Part shown: in pieces, positions 8,315-17,070 of the stretch
Layout of the letters: each line of letters starts with the position of its first letter
Position numbering within the stretch: position 1 is the stretch's first letter
Origin: Streptomyces sp. HPF1205
GTDB taxonomy: Bacteria; Actinomycetota; Actinomycetes; Streptomycetales; Streptomycetaceae
Direction: 5' to 3'
NCBI RefSeq assembly: GCF_020400825.1
Contig: NZ_JAINVH010000004.1
Location: forward strand, 248,001 to 312,000
DNA length: 64,000 bases
Notes under the pieces: generated by a model
What the model was told of the DNA's origin: nothing
Seen by the model: only the letters and a program-made list of their open reading frames with translations
Databases searched by the model: none
Program-made: the position numbers and the translations under genes

Positions 8315-8845
8315 ATGACCACCGCACCCGCCCCCTGCCCCGTGATCGTGGTCATGGGGGTGTCCGGCTCGGGCAAGTCGACGGTCGGCGGGCTGCTGGC
8401 CGAGCGCCTGGGCGTGCCGTACGCGGAGGCGGACGATTTCCACCCGGCGGCCAACATCGCCAAGATGTCGGCCGGCCATCCGCTGGACGACGCCGACCGG
8501 GCGCCCTGGCTGGACGCCATCGCGGACTGGATCGCCGAACGCCGGGACCTCGGCGGGGTGGTGAGCTGCTCGGCGCTGCGCCGCCGTTACCGCGACCGGC
8601 TCCGGCAGGCCGCCTCCGACCTCTTCTTCGTCCATCTCGACGGTCCGACCGAGCTGATCGCGGCCCGGCTGGCCGCCCGGATGCAGCACTTCATGCCGGC
8701 CGGGCTGCTGCGCTCCCAGATCGAGACGCTGGAGCCGCTGGAGCCCGACGAGGCCGGCGCCGTGATCGCCATCGACGGCGGCCCGCAGCAGATCACCGAC
8801 CGCGCGCTCGCCGCGCTGCCCCGGCGCTCCGGCGGGCGCCCGTAG
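8315..8845 (+). CDS. gntK: Gluconokinase
   Basis: A 176-residue cytoplasmic kinase that phosphorylates D-gluconate to 6-phosphogluconate, feeding the pentose phosphate (or Entner-Doudoroff) pathway. The P-loop GVSGSGKST is at residues 15-23, followed by the gluconokinase-type signature AEADDFHPAANIAKMSAGHPLDD and the SCSALRRRYRDRLR segment. Length is typical for the thermoresistant/GntK family. It is the first gene after the divergent operator and is followed 93 bp later by the gluconate permease, so the two form an operon. Confidence 0.95.
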   Translation: MTTAPAPCPVIVVMGVSGSGKSTVGGLLAERLGVPYAEADDFHPAANIAKMSAGHPLDDADRAPWLDAIADWIAERRDLGGVVSCSALRRRYRDRLRQAASDLFFVHLDGPTELIAARLAARMQHFMPAGLLRSQIETLEPLEPDEAGAVIAIDGGPQQITDRALAALPRRSGGRP

Positions 8846-8938
8846 CGGGCCGCCCGCTCCAGCCCCCACCTCCTCCGCCTCCCCCTCCGCTTCCCCCCAC
8901 ACCCCACCCTCGTACCGCCCGTCCCCTTGGAGAACTCC

Positions 8939-10336
8939 GTGTCCGCACTCAACGGTGAACTGCTGGCCGCGGCCGCCGCACCGCCGATAACCGACGTCGG
9001 CCACCTGCGGCTGTCCCTGGCCGCGCTGGCCGGCATCGCCGTCATCGTCCTGCTGATCACCCGCTGGAAGATGCACGCCTTCCTGGCCCTGACCATCGGT
9101 TCCGGAGTGGTCGGGGTGGTGGCGGGCGCGTCGCTGGCCGACACGGTGACCACCTTCACGACCGGGCTCGGCAGCACGGTGGCCGGCGTGGGCACGCTGA
9201 TCGCGCTCGGCGCCATACTCGGCAAGCTGCTCGCGGACTCCGGAGGCGCCGACCAGATCGTGGACACCGTCCTGGCGCGGACGAGTGAGAAGCGGCTGCC
9301 GTGGGCCATGGCGCTGATAGCCGGCCTGGTCGGGCTGCCGCTGTTCTTCGAGGTCGGCATCGTGCTGCTGATCCCGGTGGTGCTGCTGGTGGCCAAGCGC
9401 GGCAACCACTCGCTGATCAGGATCGGCATACCGGCGCTGGCCGGCCTGTCGGTGATGCACGGTCTGGTCCCCCCGCACCCGGGGCCGCTGGCCGCGATCG
9501 ACGCGATCCACGCCGACCTGGGCACGACGCTGGCGCTGGGCGTGCTGGTGGCGGTGCCGACGCTGGCCATCGCCGGGCCGCTGTTCGGGCGGGTGGCCGC
9601 CGGCTGGGTGGACGTGCACCCGCCGGAGCGGATGACCCCGGCCCGCGCCTCGGACGACCTGGAGACCCGGCCGTCGTTCGCGGCCACCGTGTGCACCATG
9701 CTGCTGCCGGTCGTGCTGATGCTCTCCAAGGCGCTGGTCGACGTGACCGTGGACGACAAGAGCAGCCTGACGTACCGCGTCTTCGACGTCATCGGCACCC
9801 CGCTGATCGCGCTGCTGGCCGCCGTGGTGCTGGCGATGTTCACCCTGGGGCGGGCGGCCGGCTTCACCAAGGAGCGGATCTCGGCCACCGTGGACGCCTC
9901 GCTGATGCCGATCGCGGGCATCGTGTTCATCGTGGGCGCCGGCGGCGGCTTCAAGCAGACGCTCATCGACTGCGGTGTCGGCAAGATGATCCTGGACTGG
10001 TCGCACCACTGGCACATATCCGCGCTGCTGCTGGGCTGGCTGATCGCGGTGATGCTCCGGGTCGCGACCGGCTCGGCGACGGTCGCCATCATCTCGGCCT
10101 CCGGCCTGGTGGCGCCGCTGGCCGCCGGCATGTCGGGGACGCACACCGCCTTGCTGGTGCTCGCCGTCGGGGCGGGCTCGCTGTTCTTCTCACACGTCAA
10201 CGACGCCGGCTTCTGGCTGGTCAAGGAGTACTTCGGGATGGACGTCCCGCAGACGCTGAAGACCTGGTCGGCGATGGAGACGGTGATCTCGGTGGTGGCG
10301 CTGGGGTTCGTGATGCTGCTGTCGGTGATCATCTAG
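8939..10336 (+). CDS. gntP: Gluconate:H+ symporter (GntP family permease)
   Basis: A 465-residue membrane protein with about 12-14 hydrophobic helices and GntP-family hallmarks (GSGVVGVVAGASLADTVTTF, IGALGAILGKLLADSGGAD-like segment, LVPPHPGPLAAID, and the C-terminal FSHVNDAGFWLVKEYFG). It imports gluconate for the kinase encoded just upstream. The GTG at 8939 is preferred over the in-frame TTG at 8927 because a GGAG ribosome site ends six bases before it. The stretch between kinase and permease is C-rich and has no obvious promoter. Confidence 0.93.
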   Translation: MSALNGELLAAAAAPPITDVGHLRLSLAALAGIAVIVLLITRWKMHAFLALTIGSGVVGVVAGASLADTVTTFTTGLGSTVAGVGTLIALGAILGKLLADSGGADQIVDTVLARTSEKRLPWAMALIAGLVGLPLFFEVGIVLLIPVVLLVAKRGNHSLIRIGIPALAGLSVMHGLVPPHPGPLAAIDAIHADLGTTLALGVLVAVPTLAIAGPLFGRVAAGWVDVHPPERMTPARASDDLETRPSFAATVCTMLLPVVLMLSKALVDVTVDDKSSLTYRVFDVIGTPLIALLAAVVLAMFTLGRAAGFTKERISATVDASLMPIAGIVFIVGAGGGFKQTLIDCGVGKMILDWSHHWHISALLLGWLIAVMLRVATGSATVAIISASGLVAPLAAGMSGTHTALLVLAVGAGSLFFSHVNDAGFWLVKEYFGMDVPQTLKTWSAMETVISVVALGFVMLLSVII

Positions 10337-10349
10337 GCGGCCGTACGGC

Positions 10350-10371
10350 GGGGCCGCCCCCGTGCGGCCCC
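10350..10371. terminator. Hairpin terminator between gntP and glucarate dehydratase
   Basis: GGGGCCGC (10350-10357) and GCGGCCCC (10364-10371) form a perfect 8-bp stem with a 6-nt loop. It lies between the stops of two converging genes. The motif CGTGCGGCCCC is reiterated just after it up to about 10385. Confidence 0.55.
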
Positions 10372-10390
10372 GTGCGGCCCCGTGCGCCCG

Positions 10391-11728
10391 CTACCAGCGC
10401 GGGACCGGCGGAGCGGTCCAGTCGGGGTCCACCTTGCGCATCGCGGCGGCGTCGTCGCGGTCGCGCATGGTGCCGTCGTCGTCGAGCCAGCGGCGGTGCA
10501 GCGCGGCCAGGGCCTCGCGGTCGAGTTCGACGCCCAGTCCCGGCCGGTCGGTGACGGGGAGGCGGCCAAGGGTGAAGACGTGCCGCTCGGTGATGACGTC
10601 CTCGGTCTGCCAGGGGTAGTGCGAGTCGCAGGCGTAGTCGAGGTTGGGCACGGTGGCGGCGACGTGCGTCATGGCCGCCAGGCTGATGCCCAGGTGGGTG
10701 TTGGAGTGCATGGACAGGCCCACCCCGAAGGTGCGGCAGATCGCGGCGAGTTGCTGGGTGTTGCGCAAGCCCCCCCAGTAGTGGTGGTCGGACAGCACCA
10801 CCTGGACGGCCTTGCGGGTGAACGCCTCCTCGATCTCGGGGAAGGTGGTCACACACATGTTGGTGGCCAGCGGCACCTCGGTGCCCGCCGCCACCCGCGC
10901 CATGCGGTCGGTGGTGCTGGCGGGGTCCTCCAGGTACTCCAGGACACCGGCCAGTTCCCGGGCGACGTGCAGTGACGTCTCCACCGACCAGGCCCCATTG
11001 GGGTCCAGGCGCAGCGGCCGGCCGGGGAACTCGGCGGCCAGCGCGCGGATCGCGGCGATCTCCTCGTCGGGCGCGAAGACGCCGCCCTTGAGTTTGAAGG
11101 ACGAGAAGCCGTACGTGTCGGCGAAACGGCGGGCCTGCGCGACGACACCCGCCGGGTCGAGGGCGGCGCCCCAGTCGTCGGCCTCGCCCTGGCCCTGCGG
11201 ATGGGCGGCGAGGCGGTAGAAGAGGTACGCGCTGTACTCGACGTGGTCGCGGACCTTGCCGCCGAGCAGGGCGTGCACGGGCAGCCCGAGCGCCTTGCCG
11301 AGGGCGTCGAGGCAGGCCACCTCGAAGCCGGAGACGACCGACAGGCGCAGCTTGTCGGCGGTCTGCACCCCGCGCAGGCCGCCGACGTCGACGGAGTCCG
11401 AGACGCCGTCGGGGACCCCGCAGACCTCGTCCGCGAGGGTGAACAGGCCGTTCACATCGGTGACCTCGTGGCCGGGCAGGGCCTCGGCGAGCGGCCGGGC
11501 CAGGTCGAGGTAGCGCGTGTCGCCGTACGTCTCGCCGACCCCGGTGGTGCCGTCGGCGGTCACCACCTCGATGACGAGCCGGGGGGTGTACGGCTGGTGG
11601 ACGCCCTGGGTGTTGAGGAGCGGGGGGTCGGCGATCAGGATGGGAGTCAGCCGCACCTCGGCCACGGTGAGACCCTTGGCCGCGGTACCCGCACCCGACG
11701 TCTGCATATGTGAATGTGATTCACCCAT
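10391..11728 (-). CDS. gudD: Glucarate dehydratase (enolase superfamily)
   Basis: A 445-residue enzyme of the enolase superfamily, the same length as E. coli GudD, converting D-glucarate (or L-idarate) to 5-keto-4-deoxyglucarate. Visible active-site elements are the KxK base motif in SFKLKGG, the metal ligands in LRLDPNGAW, LEDPA and ATNMC, the Asp in VVLSDHHYWGG and the catalytic His in MHSNTHLGIS. The N-terminal capping domain carries NTQGVHQPYTPRLVIEV. ATG at 11728 is chosen; a second in-frame ATG at 11707 (MQTSG) is possible. Its closeness to the gluconate operon suggests a sugar-acid catabolic neighbourhood, though the genes converge and no aldolase gene is next to it. Confidence 0.93.
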   Translation of the reverse strand: MGESHSHMQTSGAGTAAKGLTVAEVRLTPILIADPPLLNTQGVHQPYTPRLVIEVVTADGTTGVGETYGDTRYLDLARPLAEALPGHEVTDVNGLFTLADEVCGVPDGVSDSVDVGGLRGVQTADKLRLSVVSGFEVACLDALGKALGLPVHALLGGKVRDHVEYSAYLFYRLAAHPQGQGEADDWGAALDPAGVVAQARRFADTYGFSSFKLKGGVFAPDEEIAAIRALAAEFPGRPLRLDPNGAWSVETSLHVARELAGVLEYLEDPASTTDRMARVAAGTEVPLATNMCVTTFPEIEEAFTRKAVQVVLSDHHYWGGLRNTQQLAAICRTFGVGLSMHSNTHLGISLAAMTHVAATVPNLDYACDSHYPWQTEDVITERHVFTLGRLPVTDRPGLGVELDREALAALHRRWLDDDGTMRDRDDAAAMRKVDPDWTAPPVPRW

Positions 11729-11850
11729 AAGTCCAGAGCGTAGGCGGGGCGGACCACGGCCGTCAATGCGCCCCCGACCCGCGCGCCGACCCGCGCGCCG
11801 ACGCCGCCGACACGCCCGCGGAGACGGGTGGGCCAGGAACCTGGACGGCA

Positions 11851-11866
11851 TACCGACCAGTCGGTA
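11851..11866. promoter_or_regulatory. Palindromic TetR-type operator upstream of the APH-ACAD operon
   Basis: TACCGACCAGTCGGTA is a near-perfect palindrome (7-bp arms, 2-bp centre) and matches the ACCGAC/GTCGGT operators common for TetR regulators of acyl-CoA genes. It lies about 160 bp before the kinase start codon. A related site occurs at 17071-17086, in front of the operon that contains a TetR gene. Confidence 0.65.
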
Positions 11867-12024
11867 CGATGCGGGGGTGTCCACGCCGGGGCGCCCGTCA
11901 CATGACGACCGGGACGGGCGGAACGAGCAGAACGGGCACGACGACCGAGCCGGCCGTGACGACCGAGCGGCGGCCGGGCGGCGACCGAGCTGCGACCGAG
12001 ACGGACGAGGGAGACAGTGACCGC

Positions 12025-13047
12025 ATGAGCGACTCCGACGACCCCCCCGGCCTCGACCTCGGCCGGCTGCGCGCCCACCTGGAGCGGGAACGGCCCGGCC
12101 TGGTCGCGGGCGAACTGCGGGCCGAACTGCTGGAGGGCGGCCGCTCGAACCTCACGTACCGCGTCACCGACGGCACCTCGCGCTGGGTGGTCCGCCGCCC
12201 TCCGCTCGGCCACGTCCTGGCCACCGCGCACGACATGGCCCGCGAGCACCGGGTGATCAGCGCGCTGGCCCCCACCGCCGTGCCCGTGCCCGGCGCGGTC
12301 CTGCTGTGCGAGGACCCCGACGTCCTCGGCGCGCCCTTCTACGTCATGGAGTTCGTGCCCGGCGTGCCGTACCGCACCGAGCGCCAGTTGCGCGGGATCG
12401 GCCCCGAGGCGACCCGGCGGGCCGTCCTCACCCTGATCGACACGCTGGTGGACCTGCACGCGGTGGACCCGGACGCGGTGGGGCTCGGGGACTTCGGGCG
12501 GCCGCAGGGATTCCTCGACCGCCAACTGCGCCGCTGGGGCAAGCAGCTCGACGCCTCGCGCAGCCGCGAACTGCCGGGCGTCGACGAACTGCACACCGCG
12601 CTCGGCCGCGCGCTGCCCGCCCCGCCCGCGGCGACGATCGTGCACGGCGACTACCGGCTGGACAACGTGCTGATGGACGGCACGCGGCTGACGGCCGTCC
12701 TGGACTGGGAGATGTCCACCCTCGGCGACCCGCTGACCGACCTGGGGCTGCTGGTGATGTACACCGAGCAGCGCGCCACCGACGGGCTGCCGGCCCCCAC
12801 CACCGGCGGCGCGCCCGGCCACCCCTCGCCCGCGGAGATCGTCCGGCGGTACGCCGAGCGCTCCGGGCGCGACGTCGCGGCGGTCGACTGGTACACCGCC
12901 TTCGCCTACTTCAAGCTCGCCGTGATCCTGGAGGGCATCCACTACCGCTGGACCCTGGGCCGGACCCTCGGCGCCGGCTTCGACCGGATCGGCGAGGTCG
13001 TCCCGGTCTTCATCGACCGCGGCCTGCGCACCCTCGACCGGCTCTGA
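12025..13047 (+). CDS. APH-family phosphotransferase (ACAD10/11-type kinase partner)
   Basis: A 340-residue aminoglycoside-phosphotransferase-fold kinase. Residues about 36-70 carry LLEGGRSNLTYRVTD and WVVRRPP (nucleotide-binding strands and Lys-equivalent Arg region), the catalytic Brenner motif is HGDYRLDNVL (about residue 206), and LDWEMSTLGDP follows (about 225). These are typical of the kinase half of mammalian ACAD10/ACAD11 and of bacterial kinases that phosphorylate 4-hydroxyacyl-CoAs before dehydration. The acyl-CoA dehydrogenase gene starts 30 bp downstream, strengthening this reading. ATG 12025 follows GGGAGACAG; earlier in-frame sequence is low-complexity. Antibiotic resistance is unlikely. 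Confidence 0.85.
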   Translation: MSDSDDPPGLDLGRLRAHLERERPGLVAGELRAELLEGGRSNLTYRVTDGTSRWVVRRPPLGHVLATAHDMAREHRVISALAPTAVPVPGAVLLCEDPDVLGAPFYVMEFVPGVPYRTERQLRGIGPEATRRAVLTLIDTLVDLHAVDPDAVGLGDFGRPQGFLDRQLRRWGKQLDASRSRELPGVDELHTALGRALPAPPAATIVHGDYRLDNVLMDGTRLTAVLDWEMSTLGDPLTDLGLLVMYTEQRATDGLPAPTTGGAPGHPSPAEIVRRYAERSGRDVAAVDWYTAFAYFKLAVILEGIHYRWTLGRTLGAGFDRIGEVVPVFIDRGLRTLDRL

Positions 13048-13077
13048 GCCGGAACCGACCCTTGAGGACCGATCACC

Positions 13078-14292
13078 ATGGACTTCGGCTACGACGCCAG
13101 GACCGAGGACCTGCGGGCCCGGCTGGCCGCCTTCCTCGACGAGCACGTGTACCCCGCCGAGCCCGTCTTCGCCGAGCAGCGCGAGCGGGCCGCGGGCGAC
13201 GACCGCTGGACGGCGCCGCCGGTGGTCGAGGAGCTCAAGGCCGAGGCCAGGCGGCAGGGCCTGTGGAACCTCTTCCTGCCGGGCGAGCACGGGGCCGGGC
13301 TGACCAACCTCCAGTACGCCCCGCTGGCCGAACTCACCGGCCGCAGCCCGCACCTGGCGCCGCCCGCGCTCAACTGCGCCGCGCCCGACACCGGCAACAT
13401 GGAGGTGCTCGCCGAGTTCGGCACCCCGGCGCAGCGCGAGCGGTGGCTGGAGCCGCTGCTCGACGGGCGGATCCGGTCGGCGTTCGCGATGACCGAGCCC
13501 GACGTCGCCTCCTCCGACGCCTCCAACATCGAGACCCGCATCGAGCGGGACGGCGACTCCTATGTGATCAACGGCCGCAAGTGGTACATCTCCGGCGCGA
13601 TGTACCCCCGGTGCGCGGTGTTCATCGTGATGGGCAAGACCGACCCCACCGCCGAGCGGCACCGCCGGCAGAGCCAGGTCCTGGTCCCCAGGGACACGCC
13701 CGGCCTCGAAGTACGCCGCGGCATGCGGGTGTTCGGCTACGACGACGGTGACCACGGCGGCCACGCCGAGGTCGTCTTCCGCGACGTGCGCGTGCCCGTG
13801 GAGAACCTGATCGGCGAGGAGGGCGGGGGCTTCGCCATCGCGCAGGCCCGGCTCGGGCCCGGCCGTATCCACCACTGCATGCGCCTGATCGGCATGGCCG
13901 AGCGCGCCCTTGAGCTGATGTGCCGCAGGGCGGTCTCCCGGGTGGCCTTCGGCAAGCCGCTGGCCGAGCAGGGCGTGGTGCGGGAGTGGATCGCCGAGGC
14001 CCGTGTGGAGATCGAGCAGTTGCGCCTGCTGGTGCTCAAGACGGCCTGGCTGATGGACACCGTCGGCAACCAGGGCGCGCACACCGAGATCCAGGCCATC
14101 AAGATCGCCACTCCGGTCGCCGTCCAGCGGATCGTCGACCGGGCGATCCAGGTCCACGGCGCGGCCGGTGTCGGCCAGGACACCCCGCTGGCGAGCCTGT
14201 ACGCGGCCGCGCGCACCCTGCGCCTGGCCGACGGCCCGGACGAGGTGCACAAGCTGTCGCTGGCCCGGCGCGAGCTGAAGCGGTACGCCTGA
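13078..14292 (+). CDS. Acyl-CoA dehydrogenase, ACAD10/11-like
   Basis: A 404-residue FAD enzyme. The flavin/substrate motif [16 protein letters not shown], the [19 protein letters not shown] strand and the [26 protein letters not shown] helix are characteristic of the ACAD10/ACAD11 branch rather than of short-chain dehydrogenases. The C-terminus has [15 protein letters not shown] and [18 protein letters not shown]. Together with the upstream kinase it probably removes a phosphorylated 4-hydroxy group from acyl-CoAs, allowing hydroxy fatty acids into beta-oxidation; this is inference from the mammalian and Pseudomonas systems. The start is 30 bp after the kinase stop with TTGAGGACC as ribosome site. 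Confidence 0.9.
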   Translation: MDFGYDARTEDLRARLAAFLDEHVYPAEPVFAEQRERAAGDDRWTAPPVVEELKAEARRQGLWNLFLPGEHGAGLTNLQYAPLAELTGRSPHLAPPALNCAAPDTGNMEVLAEFGTPAQRERWLEPLLDGRIRSAFAMTEPDVASSDASNIETRIERDGDSYVINGRKWYISGAMYPRCAVFIVMGKTDPTAERHRRQSQVLVPRDTPGLEVRRGMRVFGYDDGDHGGHAEVVFRDVRVPVENLIGEEGGGFAIAQARLGPGRIHHCMRLIGMAERALELMCRRAVSRVAFGKPLAEQGVVREWIAEARVEIEQLRLLVLKTAWLMDTVGNQGAHTEIQAIKIATPVAVQRIVDRAIQVHGAAGVGQDTPLASLYAAARTLRLADGPDEVHKLSLARRELKRYA

Positions 14293-14300
14293 GCGCCGGT

Positions 14301-14320
14301 GGCGGCGTCCCACGGCCGCC
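14301..14320. terminator. Short hairpin between converging acyl-CoA dehydrogenase and oxidoreductase genes
   Basis: GGCGGC (14301-14306) pairs with GCCGCC (14315-14320) around an 8-nt loop in the 29-bp gap between two stop codons. The stem is short, so this is a tentative terminator. Confidence 0.35.
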
Positions 14321-14321
14321 G

Positions 14322-15317
14322 TCAGGGGATGACGACCACCCGTCCCACGGTCGCCCCGTCGCTCACCCGCCGCACGGCGTCCGCCGCGCCCGTCAGCGGG
14401 ACCCGCTCGCTGACCAGCGGCTTGACCAGGCCCTCGGCGGCCAGGTGGGTGAGTTCGTCGTGCGCGTGGCGGACGGCGACCGGGTCGTGGGTGGTGTACA
14501 GGCCCCAGTGCAGGCCGAGGATCGAGTAGTTCTTGACGAGGGCGTGGTTGAGCGCGGGCGCGGGGACGGTCCCGCCCGCGAAGCCGACCACCACGATGCG
14601 GCCCTCGAACCCGACGCACTTGGTGGACTTCGTGTACGCGTCGCCGCCCACGGGGTCGTAGACGACGTTGGCGCCGCGCCCGGAGGTGGCCTCCTTGACG
14701 ACGGCGACGAAGTCCTCGGCCCGGCGGTCGACCACGATGTCCGCGCCCAGGTCGCGGGCCGTCCTCGCCTTGCCGGGGCCGCCGACGACACCGATGACGG
14801 TGGCACCCGCGGCCTTGCCGAGCTGGACGGCGGCGCTGCCGACCCCGCCCGCGGCGGCGTGCACGAGCAGCGTCTCGCCCGGGCGCAGCGCCGCGCGGCG
14901 GTGGAGCCCGAACCAGCCGGTCTGGTAGCCGATGTGCAAAGCGGCGGCCTCGGCGTCGTCCAAGGCGGCGGGCGCGGGCAGCACTCCTGCCGCGGGCACG
15001 ACCGCGTACTCGGCGAACGCCCCTCCCGGCAGGGCGGCCGGGCCGATCACCCGCTCCCCCACGGCCGGCCTCCCGGGGCCCTCCTCCGCGCCCTCACCGA
15101 GGGCCACGACCTCGCCGCACAGCTCGACGCCGGGGGTGAAGGGCAGCGGCGGCCTGGTCTGGTACTGGCCGCGGCAGAGCAGCGCGTCGGGGAAGTTGAC
15201 GCCTGCGGCCAGCACCCGCAGCAGCACCTCCCCGGGACCGGGTGAGGGGTCGGGGACGGTCTCCAGCCGCATCACCGCGCCCGGCTCGCCGTTCTCGTGC
15301 ACACGCCATGCCTTCAC
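14322..15317 (-). CDS. NADPH:quinone oxidoreductase family protein (zinc-independent MDR)
   Basis: A 331-residue medium-chain reductase of the quinone oxidoreductase/enoyl reductase branch. The N-terminal GroES-like fold contains AAGVNFPDALLCRGQYQTRPPLPFTPG; the Rossmann domain has LLVHAAAGGVGSAAVQLGKAAGA at about 145-167. The zinc-ligand cysteines of alcohol dehydrogenases are absent. It likely reduces quinones or alpha,beta-unsaturated acyl substrates with NADPH. Its start is 18 bp after the TetR gene on the same strand, so it is probably the last gene of an SDR-TetR-reductase operon. Confidence 0.9.
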   Translation of the reverse strand: MKAWRVHENGEPGAVMRLETVPDPSPGPGEVLLRVLAAGVNFPDALLCRGQYQTRPPLPFTPGVELCGEVVALGEGAEEGPGRPAVGERVIGPAALPGGAFAEYAVVPAAGVLPAPAALDDAEAAALHIGYQTGWFGLHRRAALRPGETLLVHAAAGGVGSAAVQLGKAAGATVIGVVGGPGKARTARDLGADIVVDRRAEDFVAVVKEATSGRGANVVYDPVGGDAYTKSTKCVGFEGRIVVVGFAGGTVPAPALNHALVKNYSILGLHWGLYTTHDPVAVRHAHDELTHLAAEGLVKPLVSERVPLTGAADAVRRVSDGATVGRVVVIP

Positions 15318-15335
15318 GTACGGACTCCCGGGGGG

Positions 15336-15962
15336 TCAGGGCCGCCGCACCGAGTGCAGCAGCAGGTCGGAGAACTCGGCGGCGACCCGCTCGGCGGACA
15401 GCGGGCCGTCCGCGCGGTACCAGGTGCCCAGGTGGTGCACCGAGCCGAAGAAGAAGTCGACGACGAGGTCGGGGACCAGGTCGGGGCGGAAGACCCCGTC
15501 GCGCTGCCCCTCCTCGACGAGTGAGCGGAACATCTCGTGGTAGCGGCGCCGCTCGGCCCGCACGGCCTTCTGCTTCTCCGGGCCGAGCTGGTGCATGGAA
15601 CGGAAGAAGATCTTGGTGTCGTCCAGGTTCTCGATGCTGGTGACGACGACGTCGGCGGCGGCCTCCGCGAGCCGGTCGCGCACGTCGGCGGGACGGGCGG
15701 CGATCGCCTCCAGCCGCTCGGTCTGCAGCCGCAGCACCCGGCCGTAGATCTCGTGCAGCAGGTCGTCCTTGGAGCCGAAGTAGTGGTACAGGGCGCCCTT
15801 GGTGACACCGGCCGCCTCGACGATCTCCTGGACGGAGGTGCGGTCGTAGCCGCGTTCGGCGAACAGCCGGGTGGCCTCGGCGAGCAGCCGCTCGGGCACG
15901 GCGGCGGCCGCCGCGCCCGTGCCGCCGCGCGCGCCCCTGCTCGTCGTCGCGTTGCGTGCCAT
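15336..15962 (-). CDS. TetR/AcrR family transcriptional regulator
   Basis: A 208-residue repressor-type protein. The HTH (about residues 22-68) reads RLLAEATRLFAERGYDRTSVQEIVEAAGVTKGALYHYFGSKDDLL. The C-terminal ligand domain (about 80-208) includes the KIFFRSMHQLGPEKQKAVRAERRRYHEMFR helix typical of TetR regulators of fatty acid or steroid genes. ATG 15962 is preceded by GGAGAGGGGCAGGCC. It sits between SDR and quinone-reductase genes on the same strand and is the best candidate to bind the related operators at 11851 and 17071. That link is inferred. Confidence 0.92.
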   Translation of the reverse strand: MARNATTSRGARGGTGAAAAAVPERLLAEATRLFAERGYDRTSVQEIVEAAGVTKGALYHYFGSKDDLLHEIYGRVLRLQTERLEAIAARPADVRDRLAEAAADVVVTSIENLDDTKIFFRSMHQLGPEKQKAVRAERRRYHEMFRSLVEEGQRDGVFRPDLVPDLVVDFFFGSVHHLGTWYRADGPLSAERVAAEFSDLLLHSVRRP

Positions 15963-16021
15963 GGCCTGCCCCTCTCCTCGTGCCTTCCGGTGCGATGCCT
16001 TCCGGTGCGGCGCCCGGAACC

Positions 16022-16090
16022 GGCGGGCCGGGACCGGGATTCCAGCCGGCGTCGCGACCGGCGTTCCGACCGGCGTTCCGACCGGTAGGG
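16022..16090. repeat. Short direct repeats upstream of the TetR gene
   Basis: The 12-bp unit ACCGGCGTTCCG recurs in tandem around 16057-16081, flanked by related GACCGG/AGCCGG variants. It lies in the leader between a 17-codon reading frame and the TetR start. Function not apparent. Confidence 0.45.
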
Positions 16091-16093
16091 ACC

Positions 16094-16147
16094 CTATCCG
16101 GCCCTGGCCTTCAGTTCGCGCCGCGGGATCTCGCCGGTCGCGGTCAT
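16094..16147 (-). CDS. Candidate 17-residue ORF translationally coupled to the SDR gene
   Basis: The SDR stop TGA overlaps an ATG (ATGA, 16144-16147) that opens a 17-codon frame, MTATGEIPRRELKARAG, ending with TAG. Such overlaps usually mark coupled genes, so the frame may be the start of a gene that has been cut short, or a leader read before the TetR gene. I do not recognise the peptide. Its existence as a product is uncertain. Confidence 0.35.
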   Translation of the reverse strand: MTATGEIPRRELKARAG

Positions 16148-16983
16148 GCGCCCTCCTTCGCCGCGGCCTCGGCGCCACGAGGCGCCTCGGTGTCGGCGTC
16201 CCGCGGCGCCTCGGTGTCGCGCAGCTCCTCGTACCTCCGCTGGAGCTTGTTCATGCCGCGGAGCCAGCGCTCGGGCTGGGCGGCGCGGGCCTCGTAGTGG
16301 TTCGCGACCTCGGGGTGCGGAAGGATCAGGAACCGCTCCTCGGCGATGCCGGCGAGCACCGCCCGCGCGACGTCCTCGGGCTCGATCGCGTTCGGTGCCA
16401 GCACCAGGTCGCCCGCGGTCCCGCTGGCCTCCAGCATCGCGGTGCGCACCCCTTGCGGGCACACGGCGTGCACGCGGATGCCGCGGTGCCGGTAGGTGAG
16501 CGAGAGCCACTCGGCGAAGGCGAGCGCGCCGTGCTTGGTCACCGAGTACGGGGCCGCGCCGATCATGGTCAGCAGCCCGGCGGCCGAGACGGTGGACACG
16601 AAGCGGCCCGAGCCGCGCTCCAGCCACTGCGGGAGCAGCGCGCGGGCGGCGCGGACATGGGCCATCACGTTGACGTCCCAGGCCAGTTCCCAGGCGGCCT
16701 CGTCCGCCTCGGGACCGCCGCCGGTGCCGACCCCGGCGTTGGCGCAGAAGACGTCGATGCCGCCGCCGAGCGCCTCGCGCGCGGCGGGCACCACGTCCGA
16801 GGCGTCCCCGGCGACGACGGCCGCGCCGATCTCCCGCGCGACCTCGCGGGCGGCGTCGGCGTCGAGGTCGTTGACGGCCACCCGGGCGCCCTCGGCGGCG
16901 AACGCGCGGGCGAGCGCGGCGCCGATACCGCCGCCCGCCCCGGTGACGACCACCGCGGCGCCACGCAGCGCTTCCACGGCCAC
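16144..16983 (-). CDS. SDR family NAD(P)-dependent oxidoreductase
   Basis: A 279-residue classical short-chain dehydrogenase. The cofactor motif TGAGGGIG is at residues 14-21, NDLD at the end of strand 2 suggests NAD(H) preference, the NAG motif appears in FCANAGVG, and the active site has SxxS (STVSAAG) and YSVTK at about 147-151. A C-terminal extension (about residues 240-279: HYEARAAQPERWLRGMNKLQRRY followed by an acidic Ala-rich tail) goes beyond the core fold. GTG 16983 is chosen because GGAGGCAGCCC lies immediately upstream. It leads an operon with the TetR gene and the quinone reductase; a TetR-type operator lies about 90 bp upstream. Confidence 0.9.
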   Translation of the reverse strand: MAVEALRGAAVVVTGAGGGIGAALARAFAAEGARVAVNDLDADAAREVAREIGAAVVAGDASDVVPAAREALGGGIDVFCANAGVGTGGGPEADEAAWELAWDVNVMAHVRAARALLPQWLERGSGRFVSTVSAAGLLTMIGAAPYSVTKHGALAFAEWLSLTYRHRGIRVHAVCPQGVRTAMLEASGTAGDLVLAPNAIEPEDVARAVLAGIAEERFLILPHPEVANHYEARAAQPERWLRGMNKLQRRYEELRDTEAPRDADTEAPRGAEAAAKEGA

Positions 16984-17070
16984 GGGCTGCCTCCTTCGAC
17001 TCGACGGCGGGTCCTCTCGACGGCGGGTCCTCCGCCTTCCCGCCCGCTCCGGCGGGCGGACCCCCTCGCA

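Noticed and set aside
12025..13047. Aminoglycoside resistance gene
   Set aside because: Although it has the APH fold, the LDWEMSTLGDP context and operon with an ACAD10/11-like enzyme point to acyl-CoA metabolism.
11647..14619. A 990-codon minus-strand frame through the kinase/ACAD region
   Set aside because: It opposes two well-supported genes and shows only low-complexity Arg/Ala/Gly composition.
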